Positions 1 through 9,706 of a stretch of 64,000 bases of DNA are shown here, piece after piece. The position numbers and the translations under genes are program-made. The notes under the pieces are model-generated. The model ran no database searches. It was given only the letters and a program-made list of their open reading frames with translations, and was not told the DNA's origin. Numbering within the stretch: position 1 is the stretch's first letter; each line of letters begins with the position of its first letter. The stretch lies in contig NZ_CP011834.1 in NCBI RefSeq assembly GCF_001412575.1, forward strand, positions 2,542,001 through 2,606,000. The letters are read 5' to 3'. Source of the DNA: Limnohabitans sp. 103DPR2 (GTDB lineage: Bacteria; Pseudomonadota; Gammaproteobacteria; Burkholderiales; Burkholderiaceae_C).

Positions 1-1
1 T

Positions 2-2908
2 TTTGAGCCCGCCGCCTTAGAAGCCCACTGGGGCCCCGAATGGGAAAAACGCGGTTACGGCATTGCTGGCCATCGCGGCAGCCAAGCGCCCAAGGCTGAC
101 GCCCCCAACTTCGCCATCCAATTGCCGCCCCCCAATGTGACAGGCACCCTGCACATGGGCCATGCATTTAACCAAACCATCATGGACAGCCTCACGCGCT
201 ATCACCGCATGATGGGCTTCAACACCGCTTGGATTCCGGGCACCGACCACGCCGGCATTGCCACGCAAATTGTGGTGGAGCGCCAGCTGCAAGGCCAAGG
301 CATCAGCCGCCACGACATGGGCCCAACGCCTGCCGAAGCCCGTAAAAACTTTGTATCCAAAGTGTGGGAATGGAAAGAACAATCGGGCAACACCATCACG
401 CAGCAAATGCGCCGCATGGGCGACAGCGTGGACTGGACGCGCGAGTACTTCACCATGGACGACAAGCTGTCCAAAGTGGTGTCCGAAACCTTTGTGAAGT
501 TGTACGAGCAAGGTCTGATTTATCGCGGCAAGCGCCTGGTCAGCTGGGACCCTGTGTTGCAAAGCGCCGTGTCCGACTTGGAAGTGGAAAACACCGAAGC
601 CGACGGCAAGATGCATTACATCTTGTACCCGTTTGCAGACGGCCCTCAACTGATTGATGGCGTGATGCAAAAAGGCATGACCATTGCCACCACACGTCCC
701 GAAACCATGATGGCTGACGGCGCGTTGGCGGTTCACCCTGAAGACGAACGTTACAAACATTTGGTGGGCAAGAAAGTCGATTTGCCTTTGTGCGATCGCC
801 AGATCCCCATCATTGCCGATGACTTTGTCGATCGCGAATTTGGCTCAGGTTGCGTGAAGATCACCGGCGCTCACGACGCCAACGACTACGCATGTTCCAT
901 GCGACACAACCTGCCGCTGATCACCATCTTCACATTGACGGCCACTGTGAACGAAAACGGCCCCAAAGCCTACCAAGGCATGGACCGCTTTGTGGCACGC
1001 AAGGCTGTGATCAAAGACTTGGAAGCACAAGGTCTGCTGATTGAAATCAAAGCCCATAAACTGATGTTGCCGATTTGTGCACGCACCGGACAAGTGGTGG
1101 AACCCATGCTCACAGACCAATGGTTTGTGGCTGTGAACAAAGTCAGCCCCCAAGACCCCACAGGTAAGAGCATTGCGCAAAAAGCCATTGATGCGGTGCA
1201 CTCCGGCCAAGTGAGCTTTGTGCCCGAGAACTGGGTCAACACTTACGACCAGTGGATGAACAACATTCAAGACTGGTGCATCTCACGTCAACTCTGGTGG
1301 GGCCATCAAATTCCCGCTTGGTACGACGAAGAAGGCAATGTGTACGTTGCCAAGTCGGAAGCTGAAGCTCAAGCGCAAGCTGGTGCAGGCAAGAAACTCA
1401 AGCGCGATGAAGACGTACTCGACACTTGGTATTCCTCAGCCTTGGTGCCCTTCTCCACCATGGGTTGGCCAGAGGCCGTGGCCACATCAGGCACCAACAA
1501 AACACAAGACTATGACTTGTACCTGCCCTCCTCTGTGCTGGTCACTGGCTACGACATCATTTTCTTCTGGGTGGCCCGAATGATCATGATGACCACGCAC
1601 TTCACAGGTCGCGTGCCTTTCAAACATGTCTACATTCACGGCTTGGTGCGCGATGCACAAGGCAAGAAGATGAGCAAGTCAGAAGGCAATGTGCTCGACC
1701 CCGTCGACTTGATTGACGGCATTTCTTTAGAGCCTTTGCTCGAAAAGCGTTCACAAGGTTTGCGCAAGCCCGAGACGGCACCGCAAGTGCGCAAGAACAC
1801 GCAAAAAGAATTCCCCGAAGGCATTCCAGCCTACGGTGCAGATGCACTGCGCTTTACGTTTGCCGCTTTGGCCTCCTTGGGCCGCAGCATCAACTTTGAC
1901 AGCAAGCGCTGCGAAGGCTATCGCAACTTCTGCAACAAGCTGTGGAACGCCACACGCTTTGTGTTGATGAACTGCGAAGGCCAAGATTGTGGTCTGAAGG
2001 AACACACCAAAGCCGAATGCGCGGTGGGTGGACCTGCACATGGTTATTTGACTTTCAGCCAAGCCGATCGTTGGATCTCTTCCAAAATTCAACGCGTCGA
2101 AGCCGACGTGGCTAAGGGCTTTGCAGAATATCGCTTGGACAACGTGGCCAACGCCATCTACGACTTTGTGTGGAACGAGTTTTGCGACTGGTATTTGGAA
2201 ATTGCCAAAGTGCAAATCAACACGGGCGATGCCTCTCAGCAACGCGCAACGCGTCGCACACTCATTCGCGTTTTGGAAACCATTCTGCGTTTGGTGCACC
2301 CCATCACGCCTTTCATCTCTGAAGAACTGTGGCAAAAAGTGGCCCCAGTGGCGGGCCGTGCAGGCCCATCGGTGAGCATTGCGGCCTACCCTGTGTCACA
2401 ACCCGAGCGCATCGACGAACAAGCCGAGGCGCATGTGGCCAAGCTCAAAACGCTGGTGGATGCCTGCCGCAATTTGCGCGGTGAGATGAATGTGTCACCT
2501 GCCACCAAATTGCCTTTGTTTGTTTTGGGCGATTCAGAATTCATGAAGTCTGCTGGACCCGTATTGCAAGCCCTGGCCAAGCTGAATGAAGTCAAAGTGT
2601 TCGACAATGAAGCTGAATGGACCAAGGCAGCTGCCGCTGCGCCAGTGGCCGTGGTGGGCGAAGCACGTCTGTGCTTGTTCATGGAAGTGGACGTGGCCGC
2701 AGAGAAGATTCGTCTCAGCAAAGAAGTGGCCCGCTTAGAGGGCGAAATTGGCAAAGCCAATGGCAAGCTGAGCAATGAGGCCTTTGTGGCCAAAGCCCCA
2801 CCCGCAGTGATCGATCAAGAACGAAAGCGCGTGGCCGACTTTGAGGCCACCTTGCTGAAAGTGAAAGCCCAGCTTGGCCAGCTTGAAGCGACGCCTGCCA
2901 AATCTTGA
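2..2908 (+). CDS. valS: Valyl-tRNA synthetase (5' partial)
   Basis: Class I aminoacyl-tRNA synthetase that charges tRNA-Val in the cytoplasm. The frame is open from base 2 and reads through conserved N-terminal sequence, so the start codon lies just left of the window. 968 residues are visible, about the usual full length (E. coli ~951), so only a few are missing. The HIGH-type motif HMGH (152-163) follows PPPNVTG; the editing (CP1) domain occupies the middle; KMSKS is at 1667-1681; the anticodon-binding region follows; and the last ~70 residues are Lys/Glu/Ala-rich, matching the C-terminal coiled-coil arm of ValRS. galU starts 16 bp after the stop, so the two are probably cotranscribed. Family assignment is secure. 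Confidence 0.97.
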   Translation, partial: FEPAALEAHWGPEWEKRGYGIAGHRGSQAPKADAPNFAIQLPPPNVTGTLHMGHAFNQTIMDSLTRYHRMMGFNTAWIPGTDHAGIATQIVVERQLQGQGISRHDMGPTPAEARKNFVSKVWEWKEQSGNTITQQMRRMGDSVDWTREYFTMDDKLSKVVSETFVKLYEQGLIYRGKRLVSWDPVLQSAVSDLEVENTEADGKMHYILYPFADGPQLIDGVMQKGMTIATTRPETMMADGALAVHPEDERYKHLVGKKVDLPLCDRQIPIIADDFVDREFGSGCVKITGAHDANDYACSMRHNLPLITIFTLTATVNENGPKAYQGMDRFVARKAVIKDLEAQGLLIEIKAHKLMLPICARTGQVVEPMLTDQWFVAVNKVSPQDPTGKSIAQKAIDAVHSGQVSFVPENWVNTYDQWMNNIQDWCISRQLWWGHQIPAWYDEEGNVYVAKSEAEAQAQAGAGKKLKRDEDVLDTWYSSALVPFSTMGWPEAVATSGTNKTQDYDLYLPSSVLVTGYDIIFFWVARMIMMTTHFTGRVPFKHVYIHGLVRDAQGKKMSKSEGNVLDPVDLIDGISLEPLLEKRSQGLRKPETAPQVRKNTQKEFPEGIPAYGADALRFTFAALASLGRSINFDSKRCEGYRNFCNKLWNATRFVLMNCEGQDCGLKEHTKAECAVGGPAHGYLTFSQADRWISSKIQRVEADVAKGFAEYRLDNVANAIYDFVWNEFCDWYLEIAKVQINTGDASQQRATRRTLIRVLETILRLVHPITPFISEELWQKVAPVAGRAGPSVSIAAYPVSQPERIDEQAEAHVAKLKTLVDACRNLRGEMNVSPATKLPLFVLGDSEFMKSAGPVLQALAKLNEVKVFDNEAEWTKAAAAAPVAVVGEARLCLFMEVDVAAEKIRLSKEVARLEGEIGKANGKLSNEAFVAKAPPAVIDQERKRVADFEATLLKVKAQLGQLEATPAKS

Positions 2909-2924
2909 CAATGAAAGCACAGCC

Positions 2925-3812
2925 ATGAGCAATCAACCCAGCATTCGCAAAGCCGTCTTTCCAGTCGCTGGTTTGGGCACTCGTTTCTTGCCAGCCACCA
3001 AAGCGGCACCCAAGGAAATGTTGCCCGTGGTGGACAAGCCGCTCATTCAGTACGCTGTTGAAGAAGCATACTCAGCAGGCGTGCGCCACATGATCTTCGT
3101 CACTGGCCGCAGCAAACGCGCCATTGAAGATCACTTTGACACCGCTTACGAACTCGAAACCGAATTGGAAAGCGCCCACAAGGACGAGTTGTTGAAATTG
3201 GTCCGCTCTGTGCAGCCCGACGACATGGTTTGCGCCTATGTACGTCAGCCCCGCTCGCTTGGCCTAGGACATGCTGTTTTATGTGCGGAAGCCATGGTGG
3301 GTCGCGAACCTTTTGCAGTGTTGTTGGCAGATGACCTCATGGTAGGTCGCAAAGGTGGGCCTTCTGTATTGGCCCAAATGGTCAAAGCGTATGAGCAGCA
3401 AGGTCGCTCTATTTTGGCGGTGCAAGAGGTACCTCTAGCGCACGTCAAACGCTATGGCATTGTGGCGGGCGAATCCGCTGGCAAGCAATTGATTCGCGTC
3501 GAACAAATTGTAGAGAAACCTGCACCCGAGCAAGCCCCCTCGCGCATGGGTGTTGCGGGTCGCTACATTCTCACCCCAGGTATTTTTGATGAGATCCGAA
3601 ATCAACCCACAGGGGTTGGCGGCGAGATTCAGTTGACCGATGCCATTGCACGTTTGAAATCCAAAGAGGCTGTGTACGCCTTTCAATACGAAGGCAAACG
3701 CTACGATTGCGGCAGCAAAGAGGGTTTCTTAGAAGCCACAGTTGAATTGGCTTTGGAACACCCGCAAGTAGGTGAAGCTTTCAGAGCCTATCTGAAAACT
3801 TTGAGTCTTTGA
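2925..3812 (+). CDS. galU: UTP--glucose-1-phosphate uridylyltransferase
   Basis: Makes UDP-glucose from UTP and glucose-1-phosphate for cell-envelope polysaccharides; cytoplasmic. 295 residues, the normal GalU length. The nucleotidyltransferase signature [12 protein letters not shown] followed by [11 protein letters not shown] is close to the N-terminus, and EKP and [10 protein letters not shown] are also recognisable. I chose the ATG at 2925 because the protein then begins at the conserved [13 protein letters not shown] stretch; the frame is open 17 codons further upstream inside the valS end, but that part is not GalU-like. It lies 16 bp after valS and is followed by a hairpin terminator that also faces the convergent tusA-like gene. 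Confidence 0.96.
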   Translation: MSNQPSIRKAVFPVAGLGTRFLPATKAAPKEMLPVVDKPLIQYAVEEAYSAGVRHMIFVTGRSKRAIEDHFDTAYELETELESAHKDELLKLVRSVQPDDMVCAYVRQPRSLGLGHAVLCAEAMVGREPFAVLLADDLMVGRKGGPSVLAQMVKAYEQQGRSILAVQEVPLAHVKRYGIVAGESAGKQLIRVEQIVEKPAPEQAPSRMGVAGRYILTPGIFDEIRNQPTGVGGEIQLTDAIARLKSKEAVYAFQYEGKRYDCGSKEGFLEATVELALEHPQVGEAFRAYLKTLSL

Positions 3813-3833
3813 ACTCAAATCGAACATCTCAAA

Positions 3834-3858
3834 AGCCTCACTCTGTGAAGCTTTTTTT
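3834..3858. terminator. Intrinsic terminator after galU
   Basis: An 8-bp stem with one mismatch (AGCCTCAC / GTGAAGCT, loop TCT) is followed on the + strand by seven Ts that run to the stop codon of the convergent tusA-like gene. It is placed to end valS-galU transcription. Confidence 0.7.
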
Positions 3859-4091
3859 CAGCGACGCTTCAACCAAATCAAAAAACGTTCGCCTTCTGTT
3901 TCTTGGGCCAACAACTCATTGCCCGTTTGCCTGGCAAAGGCTTCAAAATCGCGCAAAGCGCCTGGATCGGTGGACAGCACTTTCAGCACTTGACCTGAGG
4001 TCATGGCCGTCAATGACTTCTTGGCCTTCAAAATAGGCAAGGGGCAATTCAAACCACAGGTGTCCAGTTCAACGTCAAACGACAAGCTCAT
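3858..4091 (-). CDS. TusA/SirA-family sulfur-carrier protein
   Basis: 77-residue protein of the TusA (SirA/YedF/YeeD) family, small cytoplasmic proteins that carry persulfide sulfur, for example towards tRNA thiolation or molybdenum cofactor. The family signature is visible near the N-terminus: D-x-C-G-x-x-C-P-x-P-I-L-K-A-K, including the conserved CPLP with the active cysteine, followed by LKVLSTDPGA. The length matches the family (~75-81). It lies 32 bp downstream of the Nudix gene on the same strand, in line with cysM-nudix, so a sulfur-metabolism unit cysM-nudix-tusA is plausible. Which TusA paralogue it corresponds to cannot be told from sequence alone. Confidence 0.9.
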   Translation of the reverse strand: MSLSFDVELDTCGLNCPLPILKAKKSLTAMTSGQVLKVLSTDPGALRDFEAFARQTGNELLAQETEGERFLIWLKRR

Positions 4092-4123
4092 TTTGCAATC
4101 TCTTCTTTTTTCTTTTCAGGCTG

Positions 4124-4672
4124 TTATTCCGAAGTGCGTCCTTGCGCATCTCGCTCTTCCCAAGTCATGAACTTAGGCTCAATGCCGATGGTACGCAGCC
4201 AATCGCCCAGCGCATAGCCTGTACCCGCAGGCCAGCACACCAACTCATCAAAGTTGAACATCTTGTATTCTGCCAACTCGGGCGACAAACGAACGTTGCC
4301 AGAGGCCAAAGCGTGATAAGCAATGATGACTTGGTTCATGCGCTGGAAGTCGTACACACCAATGAGTTTGAGTGCACTGACTTGCAGGTTGGTTTCTTCT
4401 GCAATCTCACGGGAGATGCCTTCTTCAGGTGTTTCACCCGCTTCCATGAAGCCAGTGATCAACGCAAATTTACGGCCAGTCCAAGCGGCGTTGCGTGCCA
4501 ACAAAATTTGATTGCCCACTTGCACAATGCCAGCCAACACCGGCGTGGGATTGTTCCAATGCGTGAAGCTGCATTCGGTGCAACGCAAGCGCAATTTTTC
4601 ACCGCCATCTTCCATTTGCGGCAACCACGACAGCGGCGCACCGCAACAAGGGCAAAAGCGATATTCGGTCAT
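4124..4672 (-). CDS. Nudix hydrolase with N-terminal zinc ribbon
   Basis: 182 residues. The Nudix box is complete: G-FMEAG-E-TPEEGIS-RE-I-A-EE-T (GX5EX7REUXEEXT), which binds Mg2+ and cleaves nucleoside-diphosphate-X compounds. Ahead of it is a four-cysteine zinc ribbon (CPCC near residue 7 and CTEC near residue 31). This layout resembles the C-terminal half of NudC (NADH pyrophosphatase), but the protein lacks the NudC N-terminal domain, so the substrate is open. Its ATG overlaps the cysM stop by 4 bp (ATGA), so translation is probably coupled to cysM. Confidence 0.88.
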   Translation of the reverse strand: MTEYRFCPCCGAPLSWLPQMEDGGEKLRLRCTECSFTHWNNPTPVLAGIVQVGNQILLARNAAWTGRKFALITGFMEAGETPEEGISREIAEETNLQVSALKLIGVYDFQRMNQVIIAYHALASGNVRLSPELAEYKMFNFDELVCWPAGTGYALGDWLRTIGIEPKFMTWEERDAQGRTSE

Positions 4673-5571
4673 GCAGGGAACACTCCGGTTGAAAGGTAAC
4701 GATCACCGCGATCGCACACAATGAAAACGATGGTGGCATTGCTTTCGCGTGCAGCGATTTGCTGCGCCACCCAGCATGCTCCCGAGGCTGAAATGCCAGC
4801 AAACAAGCCTTCTTCACGGGCCATCTGACGGCAAGTGTCCTCTGCATCGTCTTGGCTGACGTAGATCAGCTCATCGACGTTGGCTGGGTTGTAAATTTTG
4901 GGCAAATACTCTTCAGGCCACTTCCGAATGCCAGGAATGCGCGAACCCTCGCTGGGTTGTGCGCCCACAATTTGAACCTTGGGATTCTTCTCTTTCAAAA
5001 ACTGCGACACCCCCGTGATGGTGCCGGTGGTGCCCATGGCACTCACGAAGTGGGTGATGCGACCTTCGGTTTGCGCCCAGATTTCGGGGCCTGTGGTTTC
5101 ATAGTGAATGCGTGGATTGTCTGGATTGGAAAACTGATCCAGGATGCGGCCCTTGCCCTGCGCAGCCATGTTGTCCGCCAAATCGCGGGCGTATTCCATG
5201 CCGCCGCTCTTGGGGGTCAAAATGAGTTCAGCACCAAAGGCCTTCATGGTTTGAGCGCGCTCAATCGACAGGTCTTCGGGCATGATCAAAATCATGCGAT
5301 AGCCTTTGATGGCAGCGGCCATGGCCAAGGCAATGCCGGTGTTGCCGGAGGTGGCTTCGATGAGGGTGTCACCGGGCTTGATTTCGCCGCGTTCTTCCGC
5401 GCGCTTGATCATGGACAGCGCGGGGCGGTCTTTGACCGAGCCTGCTGGGTTGTTGCCTTCAAGTTTGCCCAGAATGACATTGCCTTTGGGGGCCATCAAC
5501 TCGGCGGACAGGCGTTGCAACCTCACCAGGGGTGTGTTGCCAATGGATTCGTCAAGGGTTGGGTACGTCAT
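4669..5571 (-). CDS. cysM: Cysteine synthase B (O-acetylserine sulfhydrylase)
   Basis: PLP enzyme that makes cysteine from O-acetylserine and sulfide or thiosulfate in the cytoplasm. 300 residues with the start at 5571 (MTYPTLDESIGNTPL), matching the ~303 of E. coli CysM; the frame extends 12 codons upstream but without family sequence. The PLP lysine is in N-x-A-G-S-V-K-D-R (Lys47), and the phosphate-binding loop is EATSGNTGIALA. The long insertions of CysK are absent, favouring CysM. Downstream genes on the same strand are the Nudix hydrolase (4-bp overlap) and a TusA-like sulfur carrier. Confidence 0.94.
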   Translation of the reverse strand: MTYPTLDESIGNTPLVRLQRLSAELMAPKGNVILGKLEGNNPAGSVKDRPALSMIKRAEERGEIKPGDTLIEATSGNTGIALAMAAAIKGYRMILIMPEDLSIERAQTMKAFGAELILTPKSGGMEYARDLADNMAAQGKGRILDQFSNPDNPRIHYETTGPEIWAQTEGRITHFVSAMGTTGTITGVSQFLKEKNPKVQIVGAQPSEGSRIPGIRKWPEEYLPKIYNPANVDELIYVSQDDAEDTCRQMAREEGLFAGISASGACWVAQQIAARESNATIVFIVCDRGDRYLSTGVFPA

Positions 5572-5658
5572 TTCCGCATTATCCTTCGAACATCGAGGCC
5601 TTGTCATTTCGTCAGAATCAGGCTTTGCCCCAATATTTCATTTTTTTGAGGACGCGCC

Positions 5659-6012
5659 ATGCCAAGACACATTTTGAACGAATCCCACATTCATCCCGCC
5701 ATTCAGGGCCTCATTGCCAACCATCACCGTGAGGTGGTGGAAGAGGTGCAAGCAGCCATCGCCCAACATCGCGTTGTCGTGGTGGGCATGCGCCAAAATC
5801 CCGTTTGCAAAGCGGTTCGCAAACGCCTTTCTGATGCCAACATCCAGCATCATTATTTGGAATACGGCAGTTATTTCAGCGACTGGCGCAAACGCAATGC
5901 CCTCAAATTGTGGTCCGGCTGGCCCACCTTCCCCATGGTGTTTGTAGAAGGCGTCTTGGTCGGCGGCGACAGCAATGTCAAAGATTTGCTGGCAGCCGGC
6001 CAACTGCGTTAA
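5659..6012 (+). CDS. Glutaredoxin-like protein with NPVC in place of CxxC
   Basis: 117 residues with a glutaredoxin fold: VVVVGM (strand 1), an active-site loop, the cis-proline motif WPTFP (residues 88-92) and the GSH-binding GG (102-103), laid out as in monothiol Grx4/GrxD. The active-site segment reads M-R-Q-N-P-V-C-K-A-V, so aligned with CPYC or CGFS the nucleophilic first cysteine is Asn47 and the only cysteine is Cys50 at the second position. Chemistry may therefore differ from ordinary glutaredoxins. GAGG stands ~9 bp before the ATG. It is divergent from cysM. Calling it grxD would be premature. Confidence 0.82.
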   Translation: MPRHILNESHIHPAIQGLIANHHREVVEEVQAAIAQHRVVVVGMRQNPVCKAVRKRLSDANIQHHYLEYGSYFSDWRKRNALKLWSGWPTFPMVFVEGVLVGGDSNVKDLLAAGQLR

Positions 6013-6115
6013 AGGGCTCGGCTTCCTGCTCAATTCACATACATCAGGAAAGGTTAAAGAGATTCCATAAAAATCTGCTCACTCGTGCCTTCAAGATAAA
6101 AAAACAAACAAGATC

Positions 6116-7084
6116 ATGCTGAACAACTTCATGGACCCAGCCATCTTGTTTTTTCTTTTCGGGGTTGGTGCGGGCTTGGTCAAGTCGAATTTGGAAATAC
6201 CCGCCCCAATTTCCAAATTTTTATCGCTTTACCTGCTCATGGCACTGGGCCTCAAAGGTGGATTTGCCTTGGCACAGTCTGGCTTGACACTCGAGGTTGT
6301 CAAGGGTTTAGGTGCAGGCCTGCTGCTTGCCATCATCATTCCTTTGGCGGGCTACCAAGTTCTCAAAAAACTAACTGGCCCCTTTGACGCCGCGGCAATT
6401 GCCGCCACATATGGCTCCGTCAGCGCCGTCACCTTTATCACCAGTGTGCAATTTTTAGACGGTCAAAATGTGCCCTATTCAGGCCACATGTCCGCAGCCA
6501 TGGCCGTGATGGAATCGCCAGCTATTTTGTTGGCAGTTTTTTGGGTGAATTCAGTGCGTACGCAAGCAGCGAGCACTTCAACCGGGCAAGTCCACAGCTT
6601 GCGTCAAACCCTCCACGAGTCATTGACGGATGGCGCGCAACTTCTGTTGCTTGGCGCCATGTTGGTGGGCATTTTGTCGGGCGACCAAGGCAAAGCAATG
6701 ATGGCGCCGTTTTCGGTGGACTTGTTCAAGGGCATGCTGGCTTTTTTCTTACTGGACATGGGCTTGACCACTGCCAGAAACTTTCCCAACCTGAAGGGCC
6801 AGTCACCTTGGCTCATGGCCTACGCCACTTTGGGCCCTTTGATTCACAGCGGCATTGCCCTCATGGTTGCACTGGCGCTTCAACTGTCCTTGGGTGATTC
6901 ATTCCTCCTCATGGTGCTGGCCGCTAGCGCTTCCTACATTGCTGTGCCCGCCGCCTTGAAACTGGCCATACCGGAAGCCTCGCCCACGTTGTACCTTGGC
7001 CTGTCCTTGGGTCTGACGTTTCCGCTAAACATCATTCTGGGCATTCCCTTCTATTTTCAAATAGCGCAAAAGTATGTCGCTTGA
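6116..7084 (+). CDS. sbtA: SbtA-type sodium-dependent bicarbonate permease
   Basis: 322-residue integral membrane protein with about ten hydrophobic segments in two inverted halves. Typical SbtA-family (DUF897, PF05982) stretches are present: an N-terminal DPAILFFLFGVGAGL, the loop YGSVSAVTFITS, and ALGPLIHSG-like and SASYIAVPAAL stretches in the second half. In cyanobacteria SbtA imports HCO3- with Na+ at the plasma membrane; the function in heterotrophic betaproteobacteria is inferred, perhaps anaplerotic CO2 supply. The central cytoplasmic loop is shorter than in cyanobacterial SbtA (~370 residues). No SbtB (PII-like) partner follows; instead a zinc-ribbon protein begins 11 bp after the stop. 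An alternative ATG lies at 6131. Confidence 0.85.
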   Translation: MLNNFMDPAILFFLFGVGAGLVKSNLEIPAPISKFLSLYLLMALGLKGGFALAQSGLTLEVVKGLGAGLLLAIIIPLAGYQVLKKLTGPFDAAAIAATYGSVSAVTFITSVQFLDGQNVPYSGHMSAAMAVMESPAILLAVFWVNSVRTQAASTSTGQVHSLRQTLHESLTDGAQLLLLGAMLVGILSGDQGKAMMAPFSVDLFKGMLAFFLLDMGLTTARNFPNLKGQSPWLMAYATLGPLIHSGIALMVALALQLSLGDSFLLMVLAASASYIAVPAALKLAIPEASPTLYLGLSLGLTFPLNIILGIPFYFQIAQKYVA

Positions 7085-7095
7085 ACGGTCATGAC

Positions 7096-7908
7096 ATGGC
7101 GCACACCCTCGCATTCTTAACTTGTCACCACAAAGATGTGGCTGTCAAAACAGCCATGGCGAAAAGTGGTTTCGACGTCGTTCTGCATGACACTTTCAAC
7201 ACAGACAGCTTGGGCACGTTCACCAACGAGAAAGCCCGCGAATTAAGCCAAATGCAAACGGCTTTGAAGAAAGCGCAACTGGCGTGTGAATTGACAGGCC
7301 ATGCTTTTGGATTGGGCAGTGAAGGCGCCTTTGGACCTCATCCTCAGGTTCATCTTTTGCCTTGGAATTACGAAGTATTGGCCTTCTGGGACGCCGCACA
7401 TCAGCATGCCATTTACGCTGTGCACGGCACGGCAGACACCAATTTTGCTTCGCAGCGTATTACCTCACTTGAAGAGGCTGAAGAATTTGCAAAGCAATCG
7501 CGGTTTCCTGGCCATGCTTTGATTGTGGGAAGTCCATCAGATTCTTATTTTCAAAAAGGTGTTCAAGACCCGGATGCATTTCAAGAACTGGTGAAGAGCG
7601 CCTTGGCACTCAATTCATCGTTATGGCTTGAAACCGACATGCGCGCCCACATGAACCCCACACGCATGAACGTGATTGCGCAAACTGCAGAAAAACTTCA
7701 GGCGCTGTTGGGCTCGCATTGCCCCCAATGTCAATTGCCTGGATTCGGCCTGACCCAACTCATTGCAGGGGCCTTGTGCAAAACATGCCACACCCCTACG
7801 CGACTGCCCAAAGCCGAGCAATGGTCCTGCGCCAACTGCGGGTACGCGGAAATCAAAGAGCTCAACACTTGGGCTTCAGCAGCACAGTGTGATGTCTGCA
7901 ACCCCTAA
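7096..7908 (+). CDS. DUF6671-like protein with C-terminal zinc ribbons
   Basis: 270 residues, no signal peptide or membrane segment. I recognise it as resembling the DUF6671 family, whose function is unknown. The first ~200 residues form an alpha/beta domain (LAFLTCHHKD at the start, ALIVGSPSDSYFQKG and LETDMRAHMNPTRM later). The last ~65 residues carry four CxxC pairs (CPQC, CKTC, CANC, CDVC), which predicts two zinc ribbons. I took the ATG at 7096; the TTG at 7081 overlapping the sbtA stop is also in frame. Close spacing suggests cotranscription with sbtA and a possible role in regulating or assembling the transporter; that link is inference. Confidence 0.72.
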   Translation: MAHTLAFLTCHHKDVAVKTAMAKSGFDVVLHDTFNTDSLGTFTNEKARELSQMQTALKKAQLACELTGHAFGLGSEGAFGPHPQVHLLPWNYEVLAFWDAAHQHAIYAVHGTADTNFASQRITSLEEAEEFAKQSRFPGHALIVGSPSDSYFQKGVQDPDAFQELVKSALALNSSLWLETDMRAHMNPTRMNVIAQTAEKLQALLGSHCPQCQLPGFGLTQLIAGALCKTCHTPTRLPKAEQWSCANCGYAEIKELNTWASAAQCDVCNP

Positions 7909-7945
7909 GCCTCCAATGGCTGGGGTGTACTGATTCCCCAATGCG

Positions 7946-9700
7946 TTAACGGGCACTTGCGTTTTCAGATTCATCAGAAAATGTTTGCTCTCTAAGCAGT
8001 TCATAGCGCTGCTGCCTTTGCGCTTGCACCATGCGAATCACCCGTTTCATGGGTACGCCCATCAAAGCCAATGCGTGTGTCGCCAGCATCAATGATCCCT
8101 CGACGGACTCAGGCACCACTTCTGTCGCGCCGGCTGCTTGAAATTTCTCAAGATCTCGATCATCTTTGGTCCGCACCACCACAGGAACCTTGGGTGCGTG
8201 CTCTCGAGTTAAAGCAACCACGCGCAAGGATGACGCATTGTCGAGGTACGTGACCACCACAGCACTGGCCCTGGCCAAACCCACCGCCATCAGAGACTGC
8301 AATCTGGCGGCGTCACCAAATGCCACATGATCCCCTTGCGCCAAGGCACCGTTGACACGATCGGGGTCGAGGTCAAGGGCCATGTAGGGAATGTTTTGCG
8401 CTTTCAGCAATCTGGCCAAGTTTTGACCACACCTGCCATAGCCGCAGATGATGACATGCTGCTCCGTGCTGATGCTTTGCTGCGCCATTTGGGTCATTTG
8501 CAAAGACTGCTGCAACCAATCGCTGTTGGCCCATTTCATGACCCAGCGGTTGGCATTCATCACAATGAAAGGTGTTGCCAGCATCGACAGCACCATGCTG
8601 GCCAGCACAGGATTGAACCAATCCGCCGGAATGAGTTGATTTTGGTTGCCCAAGGTCAACAAGACAAAGCCAAATTCACCGGCTTGCGCCAAGTACAAAC
8701 CTGTCCTTAAAGAAACACCTTCACTGGCGCCACTCAGCCTTGTCAACGCGGCAATCAGCAAAAACTTGAAAGCTACAGGCACAGTGACCAGCAGCAACAC
8801 GAATTCCCAACGATCCCAAACAATGCGCCAATCGAGCATCATGCCAATGGTGATGAAGAACAGGCCCAGCAATACATCGTGAAAAGGCTTGATGTCGGTT
8901 TCAACTTGGTGCTTGAATTCGGTTTCAGAAATCAACATGCCGGCCACAAAAGCACCCAGCGCCAAACTCAAACCCGCCATTTCAGTGAGCCATGCCAAGC
9001 CCAATGTGGTGAGCAAAATGTTCAGCACAAACAGCTCTTGGCTTTGACGCCTGGCCACCAAAGTTAACCAAGCATGCATCACGCGTTGCCCACCCGTGAG
9101 AAGAAGCGTCAACAGCAAGGCGGCCTTGATGCCAGCCAACAACAAGGACATGGCCATTTGCTCGGGCGCAGAACCCAAAGCGGGAATGAGAACCAACAAA
9201 GGCACCACGGCCAAATCCTGAAACAACAAGACGCCCACCACGCGCTTGCCATGCTCCGAGTCAAGCTCTAAACGGTCCACCATGAGCTTGATCACAATGG
9301 CCGTGCTGCTCATGGCCAAGGCGCCCGACAAAGCCAAGGCGGTTTGCCAACGCATTTGCCAAATCGATGGCGCCATGCTGGCCAAAAACATCGACCCCAC
9401 AGTGACACAGGCCATGGTGAGGATGACCTGCATGGAGCCCAGGCCAAAGACATGGCGCCGCATGCTTTTGAGTTTGGGCAAGTTGAACTCTAAGCCAATG
9501 ACAAACATCAAGAACACAACGCCAAACTCGGCCAAATGGCGTATGCCTTCAGAATTTTGCGCCAGTGCCAGCGCATTGGGCCCAATGACCACGCCCACCG
9601 CCAGGTAGCCAAGCATGGGTGGCAATTTGAAAACCCGACATGCGGCCACCCCAAGCACTGCAGCAAGGAGGTAAAGCAGGGTTAAGTCCAAGGAACTCAT
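7946..9700 (-). CDS. CPA2-family K+/H+ antiporter (KefB/KefC/YbaL type)
   Basis: 584 residues. The first ~385 residues hold about a dozen transmembrane segments with Na+/H+-exchanger family sequence (LPPMLGYLAVGVVIGPN; EFGVVFLMFVIGLEF; LALSGALAMSSTAIVIKLM). A soluble TrkA-N/RCK nucleotide-binding domain follows from about residue 414 (HVIICGYGRCGQNLARLL), normally gating by NAD(H) or glutathione adducts. This architecture is that of KefB/KefC and YbaL, which exchange K+ for H+ in electrophile or pH stress. No KefF/KefG quinone reductase gene is adjacent, so assignment to a particular Kef is not possible. Confidence 0.88.
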   Translation of the reverse strand: MSSLDLTLLYLLAAVLGVAACRVFKLPPMLGYLAVGVVIGPNALALAQNSEGIRHLAEFGVVFLMFVIGLEFNLPKLKSMRRHVFGLGSMQVILTMACVTVGSMFLASMAPSIWQMRWQTALALSGALAMSSTAIVIKLMVDRLELDSEHGKRVVGVLLFQDLAVVPLLVLIPALGSAPEQMAMSLLLAGIKAALLLTLLLTGGQRVMHAWLTLVARRQSQELFVLNILLTTLGLAWLTEMAGLSLALGAFVAGMLISETEFKHQVETDIKPFHDVLLGLFFITIGMMLDWRIVWDRWEFVLLLVTVPVAFKFLLIAALTRLSGASEGVSLRTGLYLAQAGEFGFVLLTLGNQNQLIPADWFNPVLASMVLSMLATPFIVMNANRWVMKWANSDWLQQSLQMTQMAQQSISTEQHVIICGYGRCGQNLARLLKAQNIPYMALDLDPDRVNGALAQGDHVAFGDAARLQSLMAVGLARASAVVVTYLDNASSLRVVALTREHAPKVPVVVRTKDDRDLEKFQAAGATEVVPESVEGSLMLATHALALMGVPMKRVIRMVQAQRQQRYELLREQTFSDESENASAR

Positions 9701-9706
9701 GGTCCT

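Noticed and set aside
4124..4672. Calling the Nudix gene nudC
   Set aside because: It has a zinc ribbon plus Nudix box but lacks the NudC N-terminal domain and is only 182 residues.
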